64,000 nt of DNA, taken from positions 753,001 to 817,000 of the forward strand of contig JASPKZ010003844.1 in the NCBI GenBank assembly GCA_030220185.1, given 5' to 3'. Under the pieces are notes generated by a model, which had not been told where the DNA came from, searched no databases, and saw nothing but the letters and a program-made list of their open reading frames with translations. Below, piece after piece: positions 1 to 11,080 of this stretch. The position numbers were made by a program, and so were the translations under genes. Numbering within the stretch: position 1 is the stretch's first letter; every line of letters starts with the position of its first letter. Origin of the DNA: Diploptera punctata (lineage: Eukaryota > Arthropoda > Insecta > Blattodea > Blaberidae).

Positions 1-359
1 ATTCATTTTAAAATAAGTTATTAACAATTTCCCAAGAATATCTCGCGCTTGTGATTCTGCAGTACGCATTTACTTTACTCCGGTGTAGCGCAAGTGGAAA
101 ATCTCTTTGACCTGAAATTGAAAGAGCAAGAGTGCAGTACATAAATTTATTAAGTCACCGTACAAAACCAGAGAGGATAAGTGAAGCCTGGAAATTGGAT
201 TTTTTTATTTAAAAGTAGAGTACAGATTTGTACCGCAGCAAAATTAGTCTATACAATTTTAACAAGAATAATTACGGTATAAATAAATATAATTTTTAAG
301 AATTTTACGATTAATACATTCTATCTTCAAGACACAGTTAGTCCAAAAACATTCAAGAC
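1..359. other. Unassigned AT-rich sequence
   Basis: No ORF, repeat match or RNA gene recognised. It precedes a hairpin element and may be older LINE sequence, but nothing shows that. Confidence 0.4.
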
Positions 360-362
360 TAA

Positions 363-469
363 GGGTCGATCTCACCAACAGAGGTAACTGTATTACGCCA
401 GTTTAAGCTATGCTTTATACAGGGGGAAACTGGCGTAATATAGTTGCCTCTGTTGGTGAAAACTGACCC
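363..469. mobile_element. 107-bp hairpin MITE (Harbinger-like?)
   Basis: Two perfect 32-bp inverted arms (373-404 and 427-458, starting CACCAACAGAGG) surround a 22-bp loop. The arms extend imperfectly to outer ends GGGTC/GACCC. TAA lies on both sides (360-362 and 470-472). A 3-bp TAA duplication with GGG-type ends is typical of PIF/Harbinger MITEs, so that assignment is inferred. It has no coding capacity. Confidence 0.6.
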
Positions 470-472
470 TAA

Positions 473-870
473 AAGTGTATAAAACACTGGTTCTTCCAAA
501 TCTTTTGTATGGTAGCGAAGCATGGACGTTGAAACAGAAGGATATAGAGATACTTAGATCTGCTGAAATGAGATACCTTCGGAGGACTACAGGATACACA
601 CTATTAGATCACAAAAAAATGAAGACTTTTAGAAGAATTACACATGGAACCTTTAGAAAACAAAATTTCTGATTATAAGTCAAGATAGATGCAATATGTT
701 CATCGAATGGAAGATCACAGGATACCCAAACAAATGTTAAGATATCAACCTGCAGGAAGAAGAAGACCTGGGCGTCCACTCAAAAGACTTTTGGATGGTG
801 TTTCTCTTGAGGCCAAACCAGGTCAATAGATAGTCTAAATTCGTGAATGTACTGTGATGATGATGATAAA
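473..870 (+). mobile_element. RTE-B LINE 3' fragment
   Basis: Translation from about 473 gives a YKTLVLPNLLYGSEAWTL segment followed by EMRYLRRTTGYT, the C-terminal extension after the reverse transcriptase in RTE-type LINEs. After a stop near 670, a GRRRPGRP-like stretch is still readable in other frames, so the copy is frameshifted. It ends in GATGATGATGATAAA. The 5' part is absent, probably by 5' truncation. Confidence 0.7.
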
Positions 871-1347
871 CATAACTAAACTGTTCTCTTAATTTATCTG
901 AAAAATATTTCAAAATTTACTCATATAATACAAATGGTATATGTTAGCCAACATCTAGCAATTACATTTTCTTTTCTAATTTATGCAAGAAATGTATAAT
1001 TTATAGACGTTATCATACAACAAGTAATTACTTTCAGTTCACATAGTTTTAATTTCAAACCTTAAAGGGCTGTTAAATTTATACAGATGTTGGATTTTAT
1101 GAACATTTATTTTAAATTATTTTTTTTAATGCTGACAGTGCTATTGTGAAATTTATTTCATTTTATAACGATTTATTATCACTGTTGCAGTCTAAAAAAA
1201 TATGATGTGGAGTATTAAATGGAAGGTTAAAAAGGGCACTTTTTTTTCGATATTTCCGACAGATTAGTGACTACCATGCTAAATGGTTCTGAGATTTTGT
1301 GCCATATACTCATTAAGTAAACTTTGACCCCTATCACGCGAAAAGTA
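871..1347. other. Unassigned AT-rich sequence
   Basis: No coding signal or repeat match recognised. Confidence 0.4.
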
Positions 1348-1349
1348 AC

Positions 1350-1412
<63 letters not shown>
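1348..1412. repeat. (TAA)n microsatellite
   Basis: About 21 perfect AAT/TAA units. Confidence 0.95.
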
Positions 1413-1413
<1 letters not shown>

Positions 1414-1529
1414 TGTATTTGATTTAATTAAGTCCTTAAGGTTTTATATTCCATTTCACCAGGTTAAATTACTCAGATATGAATAATTAAGAATTAAATA
1501 GGGAAAAGATAGGTAACTTCTGAGATTTG

Positions 1530-2001
1530 TTATTACTTACTTACTATCGAACCTGTAGGTTCATGTCCGCGAGGACATAAGCTCTCCATACATCCCTATC
1601 CTGAGCTAATGTTTTCCAATCATTCCCTGTATAATCTACTTCCCTCAAATCATAGTTAATGTTGCTCTCCCACCTCATTCTTAGTCTACCAACTAGGCGT
1701 TTTCCTTCTGGCTTTCCTGCAAGAAGCTTCCATGCACGTCTTTCATTCCCCATACGCGCAACATCTCCTGTCCATCGCAGTCTACGAGACTTAACTGTTC
1801 TTATTATATCTGGCTTCCTATAAATACCATGTACCGGTAGTTCATTGTTATGTAGTCTTCTCCATTTACCTGTCTGTTCATCTCTCTTTGGTCCAAAATT
1901 TTTCCTAAGAACTTTATTCTCAAAAACTCGTACTCTCATTTACTCCCTTAAAGTAAGAGTCCATGTTTCGCACCCATATAATATAACTGGTACAATAATA
2001 G
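1530..2001 (-). mobile_element. RTE-A LINE 3' fragment
   Basis: The minus strand encodes the RTE-A C-terminus (RVFENKVLRKNFGPKRDEQTG ... RDVWRAYV) over 131 codons, starting from a 5'-truncated point at about 2001 and ending in the family tail (TTACTTAC on the plus strand). It aligns with the end of the near-full-length copy at 14465-17705, with a few substitutions. Confidence 0.9.
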
Positions 2002-2014
2002 CTGAGATTGGTTA

Positions 2015-2102
2015 TTACGATATAAATTTATAATTATTTTCCTTTTTACTCATTGAACTAAAGATAAACACATTCCATTTAGGTGTAGCAGCGTACGCCG
2101 GA
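2015..2102 (+). mobile_element. HEL 3'-end fragment
   Basis: Matches the last ~90 bp of the HEL family (see 39606-40508): TTATAATTATTTTCC, then AACTAAAGATAAACACA, then the terminal hairpin TAGGTGTAGCAGCGTACGCC. The CTRR end and the rest of the element are missing. Confidence 0.65.
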
Positions 2103-2317
2103 CAAATAAATATTATGGATCCATAGCCTTTTCTTTACATTATTTAACGGATCTTTAACAGCTATGGTTATTAGCATTAACATTCAAATCCGGGCCTACA
2201 ATGGCAGGCAAATTTATTTTTCAGGCTTTAGGTTCTTTTACGTGACGTAAATTTACGGCATGGGATTTAATTCCCATCCGAAGAAATCAATTCAAGTATT
2301 TTTACGCTTAAAAAAAA
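2103..2317. other. Unassigned sequence
   Basis: No gene. Traces around 2160-2240 (TTTTTCAGGCTTTAGGTTC) are vaguely SINE-A-like but too weak to call. Confidence 0.3.
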
Positions 2318-2400
2318 ATCTAATCCGCCCAAGTTTGAACCCATGAACCTTAGAACCTGGGTCGAGTATGGTAACCACCGGTCCACCAGGAGCGACATAC
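2318..2400 (-). mobile_element. SINE-E tRNA-like head
   Basis: On the minus strand, a tRNA-like A box (TGGTGGACCGGTGGTTACC) and a B-box-like GGTTC region match the block at 39205-39290. The tail was not delimited. Confidence 0.5.
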
Positions 2401-2784
2401 ATGCTGTAAAGCTCAAATTAGATAAAATGACAAGCTGCATCTGGTTCTGGTGGCAAAATAAAAACAAATGTATCGTTCAGCATAAACATTCACGACCTAC
2501 ATTCATCCGTCATTTATTTATCGATCGCAGCGCCTCTATATTTGAGTTGCTAACAGGTGATGGGAGGACTGATACCCTGTAATTTAAGGCAAAATCTAAC
2601 GCCCATTCGTTTTACCCCTGACGTAGAATTACATCTGCATTTGATGTACATTTTACAGGAATAATGTTTTAAACTTTCATAAAATAATCCTTATCCTGAA
2701 AATCTGGAATGATTAAATTGATTTTAATTAGATCAATGCGTGTGTGTCTATCATTACTAGTTAAATATACAAATTTATAAGTAA
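2401..2784. other. Unassigned sequence
   Basis: No supported feature; short ORFs here have no recognisable domain. Confidence 0.4.
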
Positions 2785-3574
2785 CTAGCTAATACCCGGC
2801 GTGAGCTGCTACGCCTAAATAAATGAAAATTAATGTGTTTTTATTTTTAGTTGAATAAGTAAAAAGAAAAATCATTATAAATTTATATTTTTTTAGATAG
2901 CCCGTGCTGTTTACCCGACGTTGTCCGGGAATCTACTCATCCCGATCTTCTTGGCATAAATGAGCTGAAAGACAAAAATCAATGTACATTTTATCATTAG
3001 TTGAGTAAGTAAAATGAAAAATAATTATAAATGTATATCGTAATTACTTTAGGATTTCCGGTGTTGCCCGGGTATCTACTTATCTCGATTTTCTTGGCAC
3101 AAATGAGCTAAAAGACAAAATTCGCTATTGTGAGTTATCCGTAAAAGAATACCCGCCATGTGCTGCTATGCTTGCACAGGAATCTACGTATTTGTCTCGA
3201 TCTTCTTGGTATCAATGAAAGACAAAAAATAGTAATTGCAAGTTATCCGTAAGAGATAAACATATGCTGTCGCGGACGTTTTTTGTAGAGCGTTTTGAGA
3301 TATTCAATTCTGTATACTGTAGAATAATTTTGTGTATTTGTTATGGTTTAGGCAGCGTAAGCCATTTAAGCGTCCAAAGAGCTACTTTTACACCGTTTTC
3401 GACTACAAATGACGATTTTTAAGGGTGTAGGAGTTGAGTATCACAACTGTCTTATAGCCTATGTTCATAGCGGGAGTCTCCTGAACATTTTGCAAAAAGA
3501 CCCATAATAATCGGATCAACGGTATGGCCGCGCATAAAGTGCGAACAAACAAACATTGATTTCTATATATTAGT
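2785..3574 (-). mobile_element. HEL non-autonomous Helitron-like element
   Basis: Read on the minus strand, the 3' end at 2785 is hairpin + GGGTATTAG + CTAG, followed by T. The 5' end near 3574 reads ACTAATATATAG, a one-base variant of the family's TCTAATATATA. Between them lie several ~150-bp units carrying CCCGACGTTGTCCGGG-like blocks and the conserved 5' part (ATACCGTTGATCC ... TTTATGCGCGGCCATACC). No Rep/helicase coding is present, so mobility would need another source. Confidence 0.75.
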
Positions 3575-3710
3575 TTGGGGTGGGAGATGTAAATGTTCTA
3601 TTTCCCGGTTATACTATAGAATTTATTCTTTAAGTAACAGGTCTGAAATTGAATACAATCAGTCTCGTGAAGATAAATGAGTATAGTTTCTTTATTTAGA
3701 GAAGTAGTGA

Positions 3711-4098
3711 TATAACTAACTAACTCACTGGCACTATCGAAACCGTAGGTTGATTGCAGCGCGTACATAAGCTCTCCATACATCCCTATCCTGAACTAAT
3801 GTTTTCCAATCATCCCCTGTACTATCTACTTTCCTCAAATCATAGTTCATGTTATTCTCCCATCTCATTTTTGGTCTACCAACTGGGAGTTTTCCCTCTG
3901 GTTATCCTACAAGAAACTTCCATGCATGTCTTTCATTCGTGCCACATGTCCTGCCCATCGCAGTCTTAACTGTTCTTATTATATCTGGGTTCCTACAAAG
4001 ACCATGTAGTTCACTGTTATGTCAATTCACGTGTCTGTTCATCTCTCTTTGTCCAAAATTTTTCCTAAGAGCTTTATTCTCAAATACTCGTAATCTAG
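3711..4098 (-). mobile_element. RTE-A LINE 3' fragment, degraded
   Basis: The minus strand matches the RTE-A C-terminal 120 codons, with deletions (for example around 3945 and 4020). The family tail (ACTAACTAACTCACTGG on plus) marks its 3' end. Frames are broken, so no product is expected. Confidence 0.85.
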
Positions 4099-5109
4099 GG
4101 ATTAGGTTAGGAAATTAAAACTATAGTTAAGGGACTGCGCCACTCTAACCATGTGATTCTGTTTACTCTCAACTTTTAGCCAGTTACAATATCTTACTTA
4201 AGTAGCCAAATCCGCCGAGTCATGCAGTTATATGTTTGATTAGCACATGGATGTTTAAGTGGAAAATGGAGAAGAAAATAACAAAATTACTGTTATGAAT
4301 TAGGGTGAATTTTAACGCATTTTACTAATTTTCGTAAATAGAGACGTGTAGCAGGGTTAATATATACTTACTATACATACAGGTTAATTGTTCACGGAAC
4401 TTTATTTCTAAACCTGTAAGTAGTTATAAAGTTCATCTCTCTGAAGTGGACTGTATATTTAGGAGTTTATTTATTGTGACACAAAGAATTAGACATATGA
4501 AAATAAGACTATATTTCAACTAGATAAGCAATCATATACATTACGGTCACCACGTGCTCACGTCGTGTTCAGTTCTCTCATTTAAATTACTCACGCCGAA
4601 GCATTCACACTTATAATTCACTTACTAACACTTATAATGTACGGCTATTGATCTCTTAGCCTTAATTATCACTAACAGTTATTTCGAAGCGCTTGTGGAT
4701 GCTAACCCACTATTTTGCCGAGGAGCAACACAAAACACGACCGCTCTCTACGAGCCACACACACAACAAGAATGATGCGTACACAACGCCGTTCAATCCA
4801 TGAGAAGACTCAGGTTAGCTAACACTGACATATCTCGCTAACCACTCAAGGCAGCTAACCTGAGGCGTCAACAAGACGCTGTTCGTGAAGTGGTTTTTTT
4901 TTGTAATTAATCATTACTTATTGCCACTTTAAGATCATATAGAGTAGAGGATATTTAAGTGAATCCAGTGGGCTGGGTGCTCCTGCTATTTTGATTTTCA
5001 TGCATTTTCTTTTAAAAAAATGCTTAATTACAATAATATAAAAAATAGTGATTGTGGTTAAATGAGTCCAGGTAATAAGAACAATTCCAAGCCAGGATTT
5101 ACTTTCACG
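4099..5109. other. Unassigned; small inverted repeat
   Basis: No gene recognised. At 4809-4820 and 4853-4864 there is a 12-bp perfect inverted repeat (CTCAGGTTAGCT) in a locally less AT-rich 4550-4880 stretch. Confidence 0.4.
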
Positions 5110-5172
5110 GTTAATGATGATGATAATAATAATAATAACAATAATAATAACACTAATAATCATAATAATAAT
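5110..5172. repeat. Imperfect (AAT)n tract
   Basis: AAT/GAT trinucleotides, adjoining a CR1-like LINE 3' end on the right, consistent with the tail of that LINE (minus strand). Confidence 0.8.
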
Positions 5173-5300
5173 GTTCTATTTATTCTGGCAGGATTAAGGC
5201 CATAAGGCCTGCCCTTCCAATCAACCAGCACAAATTACAAGTAGGGCCTATATCTTTACAGTATTCATTATTTATAAAGTATACTAATTAATAATTATAA
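5173..5300 (-). mobile_element. CR1-like LINE 3' UTR fragment
   Basis: Shares TTATTCTGGCAGGATTAAGG-CCATAAGGCC with the better preserved copy at 41920-41990 (TACCTGGCAGAGTTAAGGCC). There the upstream coding part reads as a LINE RT C-terminus. Only 3' UTR sequence remains here. Confidence 0.6.
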
Positions 5301-5374
5301 ATAATTAAATATATATTAAATGTTGTAATGTAAATTTCATGTACAAACAACATTTTGTATGATAAACATAATAA

Positions 5375-5411
5375 TATGATGATGATGATAATAATAACAA
5401 TAATAATAATG
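5375..5411. repeat. GAT/AAT microsatellite
   Basis: Short tract of ATG/ATA/AAT trinucleotides. Confidence 0.8.
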
Positions 5412-6084
5412 AGGTTTCCAGGGGAAATTTGAGTTAAGTTCATCGGTACGGTGACCTATCGAATAAGGCTGTCATACACTACCTCCTGTGTCAAGTCTTT
5501 CGGTCGCCAAGTATATTATTGGTTACTAAATTTGACTTTTAGCATATTTTGAAGATTAGAAGTTATGGAGGCTGTTCTCATCAAAATATTTTTAGAAAAA
5601 TTATTACAATCTTCTGTGTATGTGTGTGTGTGTTAATAGTATAACAGCTACAATTTTTTCGGAACCAAACTCGGTATATAGCAATTAAGAAAAATAAGCT
5701 AGAATTCATTAACCAGAATTATCGAACTATTAGAGACGAAAATTAAGATGAAATAAAAATTAAATAATTCCTAGACCTGAATATGATAAAATGAGTCGTA
5801 TTAATTAAATTCCAGTGAACAATAATTTGCCTTGACGCCTGAGAAAAAAACAAAGAAAAAGAACCTCAGTTATGCTGGTCAGCACCGTAATTTGAACTCG
5901 AGACCTCACGAATACAGATCTCAAACTGTTTCCCTTAACCCAACACTCTCGATAAGATAAGATACATATTTAAAACTAGAATATAATCTAATTGAAAGTC
6001 ATACATTTGCATTAATTCAATGTTAGTAACTTTGGTTCTTGCCGAATGTCATTGTAACGACATACAGTTTTTAATTCACTATTG
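5412..6084. other. Unassigned; tRNA-like remnant near 5855-5945
   Basis: No gene. The 5855-5945 stretch (CACCGTAATTTGAACTCGAG) resembles a reversed SINE head with a decayed B box; this is weak. Confidence 0.35.
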
Positions 6085-6735
6085 AACTCATGCCCCAAAT
6101 GGCAGTCAATGACCAATCACATTTGAATGAATTTTGATTTATAACCAATCACAGTCGTTTTTCACCTCCATTTTATCACTCTTTTATCAAGTGGCTTCCA
6201 GACTGTATATATAGTGCACGAATGTAACCAGATTCTGCTTGCGAGATATAATAGAAAAACATTCGTAGCAATTGATTATACCACAAAAAAAAACACTGTT
6301 TGCACTTTCTTAAACGTATTATTTTCCAGGGTTTGACATATTTACATCATATGATATCAGAAATTAATTAATAATCTGTAATGATATGTTTAATTTTTTC
6401 TCCACTAGGGTGCATTCTTACAATAATGCGATTCTATTTGGCAATTAATATGATCGGGTTGAAACAAAGTTTCTCATTTGTTTTCATGCATCGCTGTTTA
6501 CATTAAATATATAAATATTTTAAAATAACTATATTTAAATAATGATTTGTGAGTAAAGAGCTTAATTTTATTCGTTAAATAGTCTTAACAAATGCCACTC
6601 TTGATTTCCAAATTCTCTAGGTAAATTCATTTGTCACTTCGTGAGTCGTGAATTTATCGATAATTTGGAAATCACTCGTGTCATTACTTATGATTAAAGT
6701 TGTCTAATAGTGGACGATTTTAATTCAGTTACAGC
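6085..6735 (+). repeat. Partial copy of the terminal-direct-repeat family
   Basis: Nearly collinear with 52430-53165: CATGCCCCAAATGG, two CCAATCAC motifs, GTATATATAGTGCACGAATG, TTATACCACAAAAAAAA, then a ~200-bp terminal block (6495-6735). The block contains a foldback made of ATTTCCAAATT and AATTTGGAAAT. The left terminal block seen in the other copy is missing here. No ORF. Confidence 0.75.
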
Positions 6736-6889
6736 GGAATTAACATTGAATATTTGGATATTTCCTCTTTAATGGCTGTGCAGTAATTGTCAGGGCGTTC
6801 GTCAAACTTGTCTTTCCTGGATGGTTGCATAAATGAATTTTAAAGGTCTCTATAATATACGAAGATGGGATTAATACGTATGGAAAGAA
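6736..6889. other. Unassigned sequence
   Basis: Nothing recognised. Confidence 0.4.
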
Positions 6890-7040
6890 TGATCCTGGTG
6901 GAATATCATGCTCGCTTCTCGTTCCGACGTTTGCGGTTTAAAACCCAGCCGCAGCCAATTTAACTTCAACGGTGTAAAACCTTGAGCGTGGTTTCATTTG
7001 GAAAGGAAGTAAAACTGTTAGTCCAATGTCGTACAATTAT
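6890..7040 (+). mobile_element. tRNA-derived SINE-like block
   Basis: TGGTGGAATATCATGCTCGC resembles an A box and GCGGTTTAAAACCC a B box, about 45 bp apart as in a tRNA. No second copy was identified, so it could be a decayed tRNA pseudogene instead. Confidence 0.35.
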
Positions 7041-7054
7041 GATATGCAAAAGAA

Positions 7055-7570
7055 TATCAAGAAATGACAAATGATGGAAATTTTGAGGAAGTGGCTGAAT
7101 TCAAATACCTAGGAACAATAATCACAAACAGGAATAAGATGCACAAGGAAATTAAAAATAGGCTCAAGTCTGGAAATGCGAGCTATTATGCATTACAGAG
7201 ACTCTTGACGTCCCTGCTCCTTTCAAAAAACATTAAACTGAAAATATATAAAACTATTATTCTACCAGTTATATGGATGCGAAACATGGACTCTTACTTT
7301 AAGAGAGGAAAGGAGATTACGAGTATTTTAGAATAAAGTTCTTAGGAAAAATGTTACACCAAAGAGAGATTAACAGACAGGTGAATAGAGAAAACTACAT
7401 AACAGTGAACTACATGGTCTTTGTAGGATGGCAGATATAATGAGAACAGTTTAAGTCTCGTAGACTGCGATGGGCAGGACATGTGGCACGAATGGGGAAT
7501 GGAAGACCTGCATGGAAGCTTGTTGTAGGAAAAGCAGAGGGAAAACGTCCAGTTGGTAGACCGATAATGA
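7055..7570 (+). mobile_element. RTE-A LINE fragment (copy 1, left part)
   Basis: Encodes NDGNFEEVAEFKYLGTIITN and on to the C-terminal region, with frameshifts after 7330. It stops at GGTAGACCGATAATGA (7555-7570), where copy 2 is inserted. The same 16 bases recur at 8498-8513, where copy 1 resumes. Confidence 0.9.
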
Positions 7571-8497
7571 TTAGGACTGGGAGTAAATATCAATAAAACG
7601 AAATAGGCTATATGGTCACACGTAGAAATTCATTAAATAATGGAAATGGACAGCTAATGACAAATGAGGGAAATTTTGAGGAAGTGGCTGAATTCAAATA
7701 CCTAGGAACAATAATCACAAATAGGAATGAGATGCACAAAGAAATTAAACATAGGCTCAATTCTGGAAATGCGTGCTATTATACATTGCAGAGACTCTTG
7801 ATGTCCCAACTCCATTCAAAAAACGTTAAACTGAAAATGTATAAAACTATTATTCTACCAGTTATATTATATGGATGCGAAACATGGACACTTACTTTAA
7901 GGGAGGAAAGGAGATTACGAGTATTCGGGAATAAATTAAGTAAAGTAATCACACTACAGGCCTCAGGAGGCCCTTGGCTCCTACTATTTCTGAACAATCG
8001 GCACTTGATGTCAGCCGGGTTGTCAGTCCTGCGTGACGGCCGCCTTTACCCCCAGAACAAGCGTCTGGTACTCATTTCCGTTAGAGGCTGAGTCGACCCC
8101 AGGGTCATAGTGATTACTTAGGAAAATTTTTGGACCAAAGAGAGATGAACAGACAGGTGAATGGAGAAGGCTGAATAACAATGAACTACATGATCTTTAT
8201 AGGAAGCCAGATATAATAAGAACAGTTAAGTCTCGTAGACTGCGATGGGCAGGACATGTTGCACGTATGGGGAATGAAAGACTTGCATGGAAGCTTCTTG
8301 TAGGAAAGCCAGAAGGAAAAAGTCCAGTTGGTAGACCAAGAATGAGGTGGGAGAATAACATTAACTATGGTTTGAGGGAAGTAGATCATACAGGGAATGA
8401 TTGGAAAGCATTAGCTCAGGATAGGGATGTATGGAGAGCTTATGTCCGCGCGGCCATGAACCTACGGGTTCGATAGTGCCAGTGAGTAAGTAAGTAA
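7571..8497 (+). mobile_element. RTE-A LINE copy 2, nested in copy 1
   Basis: A 5'-truncated copy starting at the LGLEVNISKTK region, running through YLGTIITNRNEMHKEIKHRL to the C-terminus (AYVRAAMNLRVR) and the tail AGTGAGTAAGTAAGTAA. The 16-bp target duplication GGTAGACCGATAATGA on both sides shows target-primed insertion into copy 1. It is itself split by a SINE-D at 7937-8113. The last 69 codons are intact. Confidence 0.92.
7937..8113 (-). mobile_element. SINE-D, 5'-truncated, inside LINE copy 2
   Basis: The reverse complement matches 63510-63700: CCCTGGGGTCGACTCAGCC, GTACCAGACGCTTGTTCTGG, TGACATCAAGTGCCG, GGCCTGTAGTG and an ATTACTTTACTT end. The tRNA-like head is absent. The LINE reading resumes at TTAGGAAAATTTTTGG. 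No clear target duplication was seen. Confidence 0.85.
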
Positions 8498-8670
8498 GGT
8501 AGACCGATAATGAGGTGGGAGAATAACATTATCTATGATTTGAGAGAAGTAAATTATACATGGGATAATTGGAATACATTGGCTCAGGATAGGGATGTAT
8601 GGAGAGCTTATGTTCGCGCTTCCATGAACCTATCGGTTCGATATGCCAGTGAGTGAGTTAGTTAGTTAAA
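8498..8670 (+). mobile_element. RTE-A LINE copy 1, right part
   Basis: Resumes with the 16-bp duplicated target, continues GAGGTGGGAGAATAACATTA and ends at ATATGCCAGTGAGTGAGTTAGTTAGTTA. It completes the copy begun at 7055. Confidence 0.9.
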
Positions 8671-8829
8671 ATAATATCAATCTGGTCCAATAACGTGGAT
8701 TTACGACATGTATAAGGAAGTGAAGGGTAAAAGAAGAGGTTTCTGTGCAAAAGTTTTCTACCATTTCCACTCCTGCACATTTTAATTGCAATGCTCATGA
8801 TATTACACGCTTTATATTAGCTTGACCTG

Positions 8830-9150
<321 letters not shown>

Positions 9151-9159
9151 TGTACTAAC

Positions 9160-9645
9160 GGAATCTTTCAACGCGATTTTCACCCACTTAAAATCATCGG
9201 ATTCGACTTGAAACTTTGTATACTTGTAGAGGAGCAGCCGTGACAATACAATAATTTCATATTTATTTTCTAAAATCCTGGCCATAATCCTCAGAACATA
9301 AAAAAAAAAGTGTCTTTGTATCTATGTTACGGAATTTTGAACACTGTTTTCACCCCACTTAAAATCGTTGGATCGACTTGAATGAATGCTTTTATACTTG
9401 TAAAAGACCCGTGGACAATACAATAATTTTCATATTTTATTTTAAAATCATGGCCAGAATCATCAGAAAATCAGGAACAGTGTCTTTGTAGCTATGTATA
9501 ACGGAATTTTTGTAACACGATTTTCACCTTCATTGAAAACATTGGATCGACTTAAAACTTTGTATACAGGTAAAGGACCCGTGACAATACAATAATTTCG
9601 TATTTTGTTTCTAAAATCCTGGCCAGAATCATCAGAAAATAAAAA
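9160..9645. repeat. ~171-bp tandem repeat, 2.8 units
   Basis: Units begin at 9160, 9331 and 9503 with GGAAT(C/T)TTT. Each contains GATTTTCACC, TTGGATCGACTTGAA, GACAATACAATAATTTC and CCTGGCCA(T/G)AATC, and ends TGTCTTTGTA(T/G)CTATGT. The third is cut at about 9645. The microsatellite to the left occupies the position of a unit junction. Confidence 0.85.
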
Positions 9646-9697
9646 AAAAATTAAAACTGGTATAATAGGTTGCAGACTTGTCGACTTTTTAGTCAAA

Positions 9698-9792
9698 TCG
9701 TTATAAGAGCTCAGTTGGTAGAGCGCGGTGAATTTTAGTGGTATATAATTTCAGTAATCATAGGTCGCTGGTTAAAATCCGGCTGGGAGTGG
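9698..9792 (+). pseudogene. tRNA-Tyr-like pseudogene with intron-like insert
   Basis: GAGCTCAGTTGGTAGAGCGC is a good D arm/A box; AGGTCGCTGGTTAAAATCCGG matches the tRNA-Tyr T arm with one B-box change. Between the anticodon-loop halves sits an extra ~16 bp, as in intron-bearing eukaryotic tRNA-Tyr. The expected GTA anticodon is not preserved (TTTTAG) and the acceptor stem does not pair, so it should be non-functional. It could also be a lone SINE head. Confidence 0.55.
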
Positions 9793-9907
9793 TTTTTTTT
9801 TAGAAGAGTATTACTTTTAGCTCATACTACAATAGTAGCCTATCGAATTTAAAGATATTTACATTTTTATCTTATTCTGTAAAATATTAAAACTAAAAAA
9901 TAAAAAA

Positions 9908-10241
9908 TAAATAATAGTTTTAAAAAACTAAAACAACACGCTTTATTAGAAAACCGAACTAAAAAAATGAAAAATAATTTTAATTTCCAACACGCTTGGG
10001 ATAAATAATTTTACCATCTAAAGCGTGGGGTGCTTTTTATGATTTTTACATTTTCTTCTTAGAGACTTTGCTTCTACCAATATTTGTTTATTATCAAAAA
10101 TATTAATTGATAAAGAGCACCCCACGCTTTTGATGGTAAAATTATTTATCCCAAGCGTGTTGGAAATTATAATTATTTTTCATTTTTTTAGTTCGGTTTT
10201 CTAATAAAGCGTGTTGTTTAGTTTTTTAAAACTATTATTTA
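9908..10241. mobile_element. Foldback MITE with ~132-bp arms
   Basis: Arms at 9908-10040 and 10111-10241 are near-perfect inverted copies (outer end TAAATAATAG; inside AACACGCTTTATTAGAAAACC and CCAACACGCTTGGGATAAAT). They surround a ~70-bp loop. No ORF. Superfamily not determined; no clear target duplication. Confidence 0.8.
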
Positions 10242-10526
10242 CTTTAAATAACATCGTTAAATAGAAACTGAAGTAATTCACATTCAGTGCTTAATTAAGT
10301 ATAAATTAAAACTACATTCAACAATCTCTGAAAACGTATTTTGGTATAGACATCACAGTTATGATTAATTCAAAACTTTTAGAATGTTATGTAATAACTT
10401 TTTCTGGTGTGGTTAAGTTTTCTTTCTCGCTATATATGAGCAACCGAGGTTCAACTTCGAAAACGGAATGAAATAATTTACATATTTTAACGAAGAGTGT
10501 CAGTCGCTTCTAATTGAAATTATATT
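10242..10526. other. Unassigned sequence
   Basis: No feature recognised. Confidence 0.4.
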
Positions 10527-10805
10527 GTAGTCTCGTAGACTGCGAAGGGCAGGCCATATGACTCGAATGGGGAATGAAAGAGGTGCATGGAAGTTTCTTG
10601 TAGGAAAACCAGAGGGAAAACGCCCAGTTAGTAGACCAAGAATGAGGTGGGAAATTAACATTAACTATGATTTGAGTACCTTATATTATACAGGGCATAA
10701 TTGGGAAACACTAGCCCAGGATAGGGATGTATGGAGAGCTTAATGTTCCCGCGGCTAATGCATCTGCTGCGAGGTTCGAGTAGTGCCAGTGAAGTTAGAG
10801 TTAGG
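10527..10805 (+). mobile_element. RTE-A LINE 3' fragment
   Basis: Starts at TAGTCTCGTAGACTGCGAAG and encodes MGNERGAWKFLVGKPEGKRP ... AQDRDVWRA, then decays at the last 15 codons. Tail AGTGCCAGTGAAGTTAG. 5'-truncated. Confidence 0.88.
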
Positions 10806-10924
10806 TATTGTAATACATCAGGAAAATTATAAATAATCGGATTCCAAACCTGTAATTATGTTCAAAAATTTAAACCGTGTCATGTGTTATTCCTCCCAAG
10901 TTGGTTACTGCAATATGTGACAAG

Positions 10925-11080
10925 TGGGAAGATCGCGGTTTCTATTTAGGGAAGCGTCAGGAGTTTTTAAAAAAAACTGCCCTAGAACATTCTGGCGGCA
11001 TCAGCTTGTAACCTGAGATATGATCTGATGGAAAAAGCAACCGTCGCCCCATAGTTAAAAGGGACCTACATCACCTTTGA
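10925..11080 (+). mobile_element. SINE-D, degenerate
   Basis: Matches SINE-D with many changes: GGAGTTTTTAAAAAAAACTG, ACATTCTGGCGGCATC and TAACCTGAGAT correspond to 63468-63540. Tail lost. Confidence 0.5.

Noticed and set aside
9698..9792. Functional tRNA gene
   Set aside because: Acceptor stem does not pair and the anticodon is not preserved.
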